DNA of 64,000 nucleotides from contig NW_026570298.1 of NCBI RefSeq assembly GCF_019649055.1, positions 62,001 through 126,000 of the forward strand, in the 5' to 3' direction. This DNA comes from Paramacrobiotus metropolitanus. Its lineage: Eukaryota; Tardigrada; Eutardigrada; Parachela; Macrobiotidae. A program made the position numbers and the translations under genes. Below the pieces are notes generated by a model, which saw nothing but the letters and a program-made list of their open reading frames with translations, searched no databases and had not been told where the DNA came from. Shown one piece after another: positions 50,395-58,635 of the stretch; the stretch's first letter is position 1, and every line of letters begins with the position of its first letter.

Positions 50395-51634
50395 CTGCCA
50401 ATATAAGAAATCAGACCCGGCATGTCGTTTGGTATGCAAAATAAAACCTGACCTTTAAAGAACCCATGGCGAACGCTGCGAATAGAGAAAAATCACAACC
50501 GGCCTGCCGTCGGGTAATAAGAATAAAAGCACGTAATAGTAAGAGTAATAGGACTGACCTTTAAAGCAACCTTGGCTAACGCTGCGAACAGAAAAACCAC
50601 ACCCGGCACGCCGTTCGGTATGCTTACTAAGACTGACCCTTAAAACACGTTTGGCGAACCATGCGAATAATGCGAATAAAGAAAAATCAGACCAGGCATG
50701 CCAATGTGTATGTGTACTAAGGCTAAGGTACCCTTGGCAAACGCTGCGAATGCTGCGAACATGGGAAAATTAGACCCGGCACGCTGTTGTGTATGTGTAT
50801 TTGTGTACAAGAATGAACTTTTAAGTACCTTTGGCGAACGCTGCGAGTGCTGCGAATATGAGAATATCACACCCGGCATGCCGTTGTGTATGGGCGCTCA
50901 GACTGACCCTTAAAGTACCCTTGGCGAACGCCGCGAATGCTGCGAAAATGAGAAAATCAGATACGGCATGGCGTTGTATAAGTGTACTTGTGTACAAGAC
51001 TGACCTTTTAAGTACCTTTGGCTAACGCTGCGAACCCTGCGGATATGAAAAAATAAAGCCCGGCATGCCGTTGTGTATGTGTACTTGTGTACAAGACTGA
51101 CCTTTTGGGGGCGAACGCTGCGAGTGGTGCGAATATGGGAAAATCAGGCCCGGCATACCGTTTCATATGGGCACTAAGGCTGACCTTTCAAGTACCCTTG
51201 GCGAACACCGCGAATGCTGCGAATATGGGAAATTCAGGTCCGGCATGCCCTCGTGTATGTGCACTAAGGCTGACCCGTAAAGTACCCTTGGCAAGCGCTG
51301 CAATTGCTGCGAATATAGGAAAACCACCTTTGGACTAGGCCCAACTCTTTATCGGAAATGTCTTTCAGCTAACTTTTGGAGGATTGGCATGCCGTTATTT
51401 ATGGATACTTGTGTACAAGACTGACCTTTTAAGTGAATGCTGCGAATATGAGAAAATCAGGCCCGGCACGCCGTTTGGTATGCTTACAAAGACGGACCCT
51501 AAAGCACCCTTGGCGAATCCTTCGAATGCTCCGAATATGGGAAAATCAGGCCCGGCATGCCGTTGATTATGTTCACCAAACTAATCTTTAAAGTACCCTT
51601 CGTCGGCATATCTGATCAAAACCGGCATATTTAA
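50395..51634 (+). repeat. ~92-bp minisatellite, left part (about 13 units)
   Basis: Degenerate units of about 85-100 bp contain CCGGCATGCCGTTGTGTATG, an ACTGACC element and CCTTGGCGAACGCTGCGAATGCTGCGAATATGGGAAAATCA. CCGGCATGCCG-like cores fall near 50414, 50500, 50603, 50695, 50778, 50875, 50964, 51062, 51152, 51242, 51387, 51463 and 51553. ORFs of 60-84 codons through this region simply read the repeat. Confidence 0.9.
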
Positions 51635-52524
51635 GGGGACCCCTAGCCGCAGTTGGGTGGGTTTGGGAAAACGGGATTAGCGGGGAAACGATGACCGGAT
51701 ATGTGTTATCCTTATTCTGACTGAGCGCAGAGAGGATTTAGCTACGCAATGGTGTGGCGCGATCCTCTCTGGCCTGTGTCTAGACCGAGCTATTCAATAA
51801 ACAAAGAAAAAACTTTGAAAGCAAAAGTTGAATGACAAAGTTTCTTTGTTTTTGACGCAACCCACATTGTTGTGCGTGTTATCAGCTAGAAAGCTTATAT
51901 ACCGAAACATGCTAATAAAAAACTTCAATATCTGATCAACAAAACGCAAAAACCACTTTTCAGAAACTGTTTTTTTCAGTTATTCGGAATGTAGGACGTT
52001 GTACAGCAGTGGTGTTTCGGTATATAAGCTTTCTGGAAAATAACTGATTTTATGATGCTGGTTGTGTTTCCATACCATGTTTCGTTCTCAAGTTTTAGAT
52101 TTTCAAAGTCATAAATTTTATGTTATTCAAAACTGCAACCGAAGAATGGGCTGTTCGGCCGACAGGCTGCTTGTCGTGGCTGATCCGGCTGGCCATGCGC
52201 GCGCTTTTAGCACACAAAGAGGTCAGGCAGACCACTCAAGAGAGACAGAAACTCACTGTGCTCAGTCAACACTGGCTTGGACACACCATCTGACCGCCTG
52301 CCTGCCGCAGGTGTATGTGGCCATGGCCAGCCGGCTACAGCAATCAGTTTACTGGATGAGCGCTTACCCGGTCTTGGTTTTTAAACTGCAACATAAAGGA
52401 TTTTTTACTAATTGGGTTTTGCAATACATCATCATAAAGATAAAAGAATTCTCTACAAGGGCATGTAAAACTTGGCAACTTTATGAAAGCGGCCAAACTA
52501 AAAATGCAGCGGCTAGTGGTCCCC
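51635..52524. mobile_element. piggyBac-type non-autonomous element (890 bp, TTAA target duplication)
   Basis: The ends are GGGGACCCCTAGCCGC and, inverted, GGGGACCACTAGCCGC (15 of 16 match). TTAA flanks both sides (51631-51634 and 52525-52528), the signature of piggyBac insertion. A paralogous empty site near 52977-53000 reads CGGCATATTTAAATTTTACAG, with a single TTAA at the insertion point. No transposase is encoded; the longest ORF (52062-52604) crosses the right end into the repeat and resembles nothing known to me. Confidence 0.88.
51888..52034. repeat. 147-bp inverted repeat nested in the piggyBac-type element
   Basis: A 22-bp sequence at 51888-51909 (AGAAAGCTTATATACCGAAA...) is perfectly repeated in inverted orientation at 52013-52034, with 103 bp between. 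It may be a smaller MITE nested in the larger one, or a structural part of it. Confidence 0.7.
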
Positions 52525-53105
52525 TTAAATTTTACAGTAACCCGAGAGATCAGAAAATCAGACCCGACATGCCGTTGTGTATGGGCACTCAGACTGACCC
52601 TTAAAGTACCCTTGGCAAGCGCCGCGAATGCTGCGAAAATGAGAAAATCAGATACGGCATGGCGTTATGTATGGGCACTCAGACTCACCTTTGAAGTTCC
52701 TTGGCGAACTCCGCGAATGCTGCGAACATGGGAAAATTAGACCCGACATGCTGTTGTGTATGTGTACTGGTGTACAAGACTGACTTTTTAAGTGCCTTTG
52801 GCGCACGCCGCGAGTGCTGCGAATATGGGAAAATCAGGCCCGGCACGCCGTTTGTTAAAGCACCCTTGGCGAATCCTTCGAATGCTGCGAATATGGGAAA
52901 ATCAGGCCCGGCATGCCGTTGAGTATGTTCACCAAACTAATCTTTGAAGTACCCTTCGCCGGCATATCTGATCAAAACCGGCATATTTAAATTTTACAGT
53001 AACCCGAGAGATGAGAAAATCAGACCCGAAATGCCGTTGTGTATGGGCACTCAGACTGACCCTTAAAGTACCCTTGGCAAACGCCGCGAATGCTGCGAAA
53101 ATGAG
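52525..53105 (+). repeat. ~92-bp minisatellite, right part (about 6 units)
   Basis: This continues the minisatellite after the piggyBac-type element, with unit cores near 52567, 52655, 52748, 52842, 52912 and 53030. The segment TTTACAGTAACCCGAGAGAT occurs twice (52531 and 52993), showing a local duplication that preserved the empty site. Confidence 0.9.
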
Positions 53106-53146
53106 CCAGTAGCATGTAGTAGTATGTAGTATATTTTTGTTATGTA

Positions 53147-55563
53147 GGCTATTTTGATACCATTAAAGCCGCCGCTGAGCCAGTTATACCGTGGGATGAC
53201 CTTTTGACTCTGTTGACTTCACTGGTGACCGATGGTGAAAGTATGAACACGGGAGACAAAGGCGGATTGTGGGCGCTCTTCCGTAACGAGCGGATTAATC
53301 AAGAAGCTACACGTAATTTTCCTTTTCTGACCATCTGGTGTGCTGCACACCGGTCAAATCTAGCCTTCAAATCTGTTGCAAAAACAGTTCCGGAAGTTGA
53401 ATCTGTTTTGCAAATTTGCTCGGATTTGGCCTTTTTTTTTCATCATTCTGGAGTGCGCACTGGCGAGCGGAATCGAAAAAAATGACGTTCAGAGTATGTA
53501 TCCGTTGTTATTTTTTTTAAAATTGTATGATGTATTTCAAAAATAAATTTCTTAGTAATACCGAGCAGAAGATTTTATTAATCTGTGAAATTTCTAAGAG
53601 ACTATTTTATTAGGTACTACCGGAAACGTTTGAAGTGCGTTTCGCTGAACACACATACAACCTGCTAGATTCCATTTTGCATTCTTTGGAAATACTGCTT
53701 ACGTATTTTTCGCAATCGGGCGCCGACGATGCTCCGAAACGGAAAGGGTTGCTTTCCGTGTGGACTGACAAAGATTTCGTTCGTACTTGTTGTGTATTAG
53801 GAGATACACTAACCAGGGCACATTTTCCGGGTCCAAATTCAGAAAAATCTGATCTTTGGCAGAAACATAGTATTCTATCGTAGTATATTTAAAAAAATGA
53901 TTTCAGCTGCTGACACTCTAAGGGCGTGGCCAAACAAAATTAATAATTAAGTAATAGGACATACTATTGCACTGCCCTAGTGTAGTACTCTTAACAGCTG
54001 TTTGTAGCAGTGTAATAATATTAAATCAGGCAATTCTTATTTTTTGCCGAATGACAGTGTACAACTATAGCACGCTTAAAAAATATTGAACTTTAATATT
54101 TATCACAAGTTTCGGGAAGGCACTGCACACAGTGAGGAAAAGCAAAATCCAGATGCAAATACAGTGGCAATATGTGGTACGTACTGTTGCACTACCGCAA
54201 AGAATCGCAGCTACAAAATGGTTTTTATACTCTGTCGCCTTAACGTTTGCCAGTAAATTTTCATTAATCATAATGTGGCAAAATACTACGTTTCTGCAAG
54301 AGGTGAAACTTTCCTGATATGCTGTCATTTTATAAAAAGCCTGTGCGGGTATAACGCTAGTGCAGAGTAATAACATGCAGTATTATTTACTTATGAATTT
54401 TGTTTAGCCACGCCCTTTGAGTGTCAGCAGCTGAAATTATGTTTTTAAATATACTACGATGGTATACTACGTTTATGCCAAAGATCAGATTTTTTTGAAT
54501 TTGGACCCGGAAAATGTGCCCTGGTAAGTATTTTTAAGCGGTTTCAAAAAAACCTGCAGTCAGACAGCCTCATATTGACAGATATCGACATGCAAGTCGG
54601 TATGTTGCGCGGAAATTTGCAGTCACTGCTTGCAAGTGAGCATGGTTTGATCGGCGGCACTGAAGAGTCGTTTTGTGAAGAGCTAAAAACAATTGACTCT
54701 AGCGGTCGAATTTCGTGGGAGTGGCGCGGTTTTTCTTTTACACAGAAAAGTCGCCGTGGTAAAGCCGCTAATTTATTTGTTTCGGACTGCCGTGACTTTC
54801 AAGCAGTAAGAACGGAAATTGTACTCAGTTTGATTAATTTCGTGGAAGAGCGCATGTCGATTGATGGTGAAACGTTGGATGCAGTGAAACCGCTCGTCAA
54901 GTTTGCGTCGAAAGTAACGAGCAAATCACTTAAATTGCACATTCATTGCTGGTACCCGAATTATCACTGGAGGAGTTTGCACTTGAATATCGGGAGATTG
55001 CACATCAGTTCCCAAATGCGACCTCGCGGGAAGCATTAGCGGTAAATAAGCACAATATGATTTCACACATGATTGTTGGAAGCCATAACCTCATGCAAAT
55101 TCAGATCATATGGGCGTTGCAGAAGCTAAAATTAAGTTCACAGTTTTTATTCCAGGTGGCTATTGCTCATCCTCAGTGGAAAACCATAGTGACAGCGCCA
55201 GCGCGATTTTTGGCTGCAACACCTCATTCCTGTGATGTGGAGCGACTAATTTCAAAGTATAATCTCCTTAAAGATCCTTTGCGCTCGAGCTTATCAAACG
55301 ATACCGTCCGTAAATACCTATACGTAACGTTTAATATGCCGGTTGTGAATACGACGTCAGGCCGGCCGTGCGGCTGTCGCTTAAAGAAAAAGACCGCCGC
55401 CCGCGTGAAACGGCGCCCTCTTGTAATCAGGATTATTACCATGGCGTTTTTAAAAAACTTAAAACTTAAATTCACTCCTTGCATTTGCCGGGTTGTAATA
55501 TGCATTGCTCGTGTTATTATGCAATGCAAGCTACTGCTTCGAGTTTTGAGCGCGCTTTTTTAG
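53147..55563 (+). pseudogene. Degenerate hAT-like transposase (ZBED/ZNF862-like), interrupted
   Basis: The 5' exon begins after an acceptor (TATGTAG, 53147) and reads GYFDTIKAAAEPVIPWDDLL, then TDGESMNTGDKGGLWALF, IWCAAHRSNLAFKSV and FFFHHSGVRTGE, typical of the hAT-type catalytic region in ZBED/ZNF862-like proteins. One base is missing from an A run near 53480. GTATGT (53495) and an AG at 53611 then mark an intron, and VLPETFEVRFAEHTYNLLDS follows. A 712-bp element interrupts at 53813. Homology resumes at FKRFQKNLQSDS (about 54533), shifts frame near 54940, and ends with the hAT C-terminal dimerisation region (HSCDVERLISKYNLL, about 55230-55330). An AATAAA lies at 55622. The lesions make it nonfunctional. 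The DNA-binding N-terminus is not seen. Confidence 0.85.
53813..54524. mobile_element. 712-bp inverted-repeat MITE with TAA target duplication, inside the hAT exon
   Basis: Ends are CCAGGGCACATTTTCC and its inverted copy GGAAAATGTGCCCTGG. Similarity between the arms continues for at least 125 bp (for example CAGCTGCTGACACT and GGGCGTGG on both). TAA flanks both sides (53810-53812 and 54525-54527). Deleting the element plus one TAA puts DTL-SIFKRFQ of the transposase in frame, which confirms both the ends and the 3-bp duplication. A 3-bp TWA duplication fits the PIF/Harbinger group. The internal ORFs are short and have no domain. Confidence 0.88.
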
Positions 55564-55984
55564 TTGCAATTCTTTTAGTTTTAGTTTTTTTCGGTTTTTA
55601 GTCTTTCTGTAGCTATAAATGCAATAAAGTTCATTGCTGCACATAATAATATTATTATACCGGTATTCCTCACACCAGATTGTACAATGAACACGGTTTA
55701 AGCCAACCACGAAAAAAAAGTGCAATCGACCAATTAACAATAACGGAATTACTTTAGTGCGAAAACACTTTGCTAAAATCATCTAGCCCCCCTAAGGGGG
55801 GGGAGGCTAAACGTCCCCCCTCAGGGGGGCGTCCATCATTGACTTTCCACTATTTTAGGCCCTGCTTCTTTTACATCATTACTCGACAGCTGCAACAGTC
55901 CACGGTGCTGCAGGAAAACGTTAACATAATAATTACAAAATAATAACATATACTGCACTGCATTACATAGTATGTGATAGTATG
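55564..55984. other. 3' flank of hAT-like transposon with two G/C hairpins
   Basis: No gene seen. Two small perfect hairpins sit side by side: CCCCCC-TAA-GGGGGG from 55787 and CCCCCC-TCA-GGGGGG at 55815-55829. They may be part of the transposon's 3' subterminal region or an unrelated structure. Confidence 0.5.
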
Positions 55985-56122
55985 CAAACTTTTAATTGTT
56001 GTCTGGCCACGCCCCCTTGACGATGGCAGACAAGAATAATGTTTTAAGCATACTACAATAGTATACTACCATTTTACAAAAATGAGAATTTTTTGTATTT
56101 GGAGGCGGAAAATGTTCCCTGG
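55985..56122. mobile_element. Single end of a MITE related to the one at 53813
   Basis: GGAAAATGTTCCCTGG at 56107-56122 and the preceding ~120 bp (GGCCACGCCCCCTTG at 56006, then ATACTACAATAGTATACTACC) match the right arm of the 53813-54524 element with moderate divergence. TTA follows directly, fitting a TWA target. I found no opposite end, so this is a truncated copy. It abuts the orphan exon below by 30 bp. Confidence 0.6.
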
Positions 56123-56152
56123 TTAGTCTATGCCAAAATTATTCATATGGAC

Positions 56153-56827
56153 CATTGTTTCTTCATTCAGTGGCCATTCATCCCGGCGCTGCAGGAACCT
56201 GAGCATTCCACTGACAACGGAAACAATGTGCACAGTCCACATCACTTCGATTCGGCGGCGGGTGATATCTTCTATTTGTACATGTAGCCCGGATGTGCCA
56301 GTCGACCAATAAATCTCCGGCAACCGGCATTCTATTTCTCTCACCACGAAAGCGTCCTTCTGCAGTTCTCGTTTGGCCAGATCTTTCTTGGACAGCGGAA
56401 AACGCACCTGGTCAGTTGGGAAAAAATGGGTTTCTTCCTGGCCATCATGCTGCACTTGGGCGACGAGCAGGCGGATGTCGGAATAGTCGTATACCATAGC
56501 CAGACTGATCATTCGGCCAGGATACCATAGCCAAGCAGCACCCGGATGCGAGCGATACAGCACCTGCAGTCTTGCGCCTTCCATCGCCTTGCGACCCCAC
56601 TCCAGTCCACTATCCCCTTGTCGATACTTTGCGGAGGCGTCAAAGATTTTGCCGTAGCTGACGAAATGCGCTCGCTGTCCGCTGCAGTGAAAATCCACGA
56701 TCAACCCGTTCTCCGCCACGTCGATCACTTCGCCGTGCTGGAACAGACCACTCTCGGTCAGCACATCCACCGAGTTCCACTGGTACACGGGACCAATGTG
56801 TCGACCTTTTTCTCCATATAAATGCAT
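56153..56827 (-). pseudogene. Orphan exon 1 of the Tudor/Agenet-like + F-box family
   Basis: From ATG at 56827 (MHLYGEKGRHIGPVYQWNSV) the frame runs 225 codons to a position (ACAATG|GTCCAT) that aligns with the exon 1 donor of the two intact genes; the gene at 58636 also has exactly 225 codons here. The two Tudor/Agenet-like segments are both present (NSVDVLTESGLFQHGEVIDV and GAAWLWYPGRM), with no stop. The donor is weaker (GTCCAT against GTGCGT). No exon 2 follows in the next ~47 kb on this strand; a MITE end and a hAT transposon lie there instead. It is a truncated copy, or exon 1 of a gene whose remaining exons are at 6274-8450. Confidence 0.8.
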
Positions 56828-58276
56828 ACTGTCTTGCTCTTGGTAATGATGTACTCTAACCAACAATTCGGAAATAAGCGCCGTGGTTTGTGCGGAATTG
56901 AAATGCGTAAGTTGATAGTCCTTATTAGCACTAATTTATAAACTCTCGGTAGATCGACTGTTGAGATCGGCGGAACACTCCTATTAACGAATCACGAACT
57001 GTCGGCGGCCCGCGTTCTGTCCGCGTCCAACCAGGATAAACCGGCATGCTTACGTAAAGGTCACAAGCAAGAAGCAATTTTATTTTCATCAGCCTCAATG
57101 CACCAGCCGGTCCGGATGATTAGCATTTAGCACGAAAGAATACAGCGAAAAATATGAATTCATGGGCCACGCGACTTACACCCAACTACGTACATAATAC
57201 GGCACGCCATGTCATACCATTTTAAACACGAATTTGGCATGGCTGGCTGGTGCGTGCCTAATATTCAGGAACACTCGTATTAACGAATCACGATAACCGT
57301 AATCGCCTAATGGATGGTGGTGAAACGAAAGTCGGTGCATTAGAAGCGATCTGAATGCGGACAGTTTTCCATTCCAACAATTTTCCCTTTGTGGCCATCC
57401 TCAAGGCGATAACAGTGCCCTCAGCATGCACTCGCTGTTTCTGTACGTGTAAATTTCCCGACGGTCTTGTGCATTGCACAATATCTCATACATCATGCAT
57501 AATCATTAGAAGTAGATCTGTGCAAACTTCCCGCAAAGACATTGAAACTAGCGTTTGGTTGGAGCCTTAGTTCTAATATTTCTCCCACTGTTGTCTGGAC
57601 AAGGAAAAAGCAGGTATCGATTCCGGCTTTTAGCAGCCGATGTCAAATGCGCCATTTCCCGAGGTTTGCTCTACTCTAGTAATTGTCCGTGTATTCTTTC
57701 GACTTTTTACTTGTAAACTAACTAGCTTTCCTGGCTTCCAAGCTTTCCTGGCACAAAAGCTTTCCTGGCATGTATCTGGCATATGCTTATGTATCTGTAT
57801 CTTATGTATCTTATCTTCTTATGTATCTTATGATTCTTATCTATATCTGTATCTTATGTATCTGTCATCTGGCATATGCTCATGTATCTGTATCTGTAGC
57901 TTTCCTGGCATGTATCTGGCATAGGTATGCTTAGAGCCTGTGCAGTACCAACCGCGCCGTGATGCTAATGCATACGTTGCGACAACGAAGGAAAAACTGC
58001 AAGGCCAGCCAGGTCACTGATTTCGTTATTTTCTACCTTGTCGCTGTTTAGCATCGCAAGATCCGGCATTCTGCAGACTTTGAGCTACAAACCGGAGCTT
58101 TCTGTGAAATTGATTTTTCTATTTCTCGGCCAGATGTATGTAGCGCAGGGGTTTGAATGTTCCTCAGTTAATATGATCAATCGTTCCGGGATCGGTGTAC
58201 GTTTTATTTATACAGAGGTGAGCAGAGAAGCGGCTCACTTACAGCGATAAAGTCCTTCTAATGATTTCAACGTATT
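56828..58276. other. Intergenic region with direct repeat and simple repeat
   Basis: I see no supported gene in about 1.45 kb. A 26-bp sequence beginning GGAACACTC occurs at 56972-56997 and 57268-57293 with one mismatch. The short ORFs at 57288 and 57640 have no recognisable features. The region lies between divergently transcribed members of the same gene family. Confidence 0.5.
57727..57930. repeat. TATCT-rich simple repeat with GCTTTCCTGGCA units
   Basis: The phrase CTTTCCTGGC occurs four times, and CATGTATCTGGCATA twice, around an irregular run of TATGTATCTGTATCTTA. It is a degenerate microsatellite. Confidence 0.75.
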
Positions 58277-58348
58277 GCGCCGTGGTGCAGTGGTACTGTA
58301 TACGCGGATCTAACGACGTAGCCGGGGTTCCATTCCCCCATCGGCGCC
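58277..58348 (+). tRNA. tRNA-like sequence (pseudo-tRNA or tRNA-derived fragment)
   Basis: A 72-nt segment whose ends pair (GCGCCG with CGGCGC). It has a perfect internal A box (TGGTGCAGTGG), a near B box (GGTTCCATTCC, with C where A or G is expected), a GGGG/CCCC T-stem, and a TTTTT Pol III terminator immediately after. The anticodon arm does not fold normally: TACG/CGTA leaves a 12-nt loop, and no anticodon can be assigned. It may be a decayed tRNA gene or the head of a SINE. Confidence 0.4.
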
Positions 58349-58445
58349 TTTTTCAACCGTTTCTCGGATTCTGCTCCTGCTCCTGTGTTTTAATATGCCG
58401 GGCAGTCCGGTTCCCAGCCGCATGTACGTAATAAAGGGGTCAATG

Positions 58446-58453
58446 CTATAAAA
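58446..58453 (+). promoter_or_regulatory. Possible TATA box for the F-box gene at 58636
   Basis: TATAAAAA lies 183 bp upstream of the ATG at 58636, in a region with no other coding signal. Its spacing would give a 5' untranslated region of about 155 bp. This is inferred only from sequence and position. Confidence 0.3.
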
Positions 58454-58635
58454 AGCCAAAGGGTGTACGTTACGAGGTGCTTCACTGTATGCTTTTCTGG
58501 CTTCGAACTTTGGAGTCTTTCTAAATTTGCAGGCTTTGCTGCTTAGTACGTGGGTTTGCTCAACGAGCAAAGTGTTTGCGCACTTGCCAACATTATTTTA
58601 TAGTGTACTGCAATATTTTACAGTGTTAGCTAAAA

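Noticed and set aside
52062-52604. 180-codon ORF
   Set aside because: It lies in the piggyBac-type element and runs across its right end into the minisatellite; no recognisable domain.
50640-52922. Alanine/asparagine-rich ORFs (NAANMGKSGPACR repeats)
   Set aside because: They translate the minisatellite; they are broken every few units and occur on both strands.
54065-54376. ORFs inside the 712-bp MITE
   Set aside because: Short, no transposase motifs, and located between the inverted arms of a non-autonomous element.
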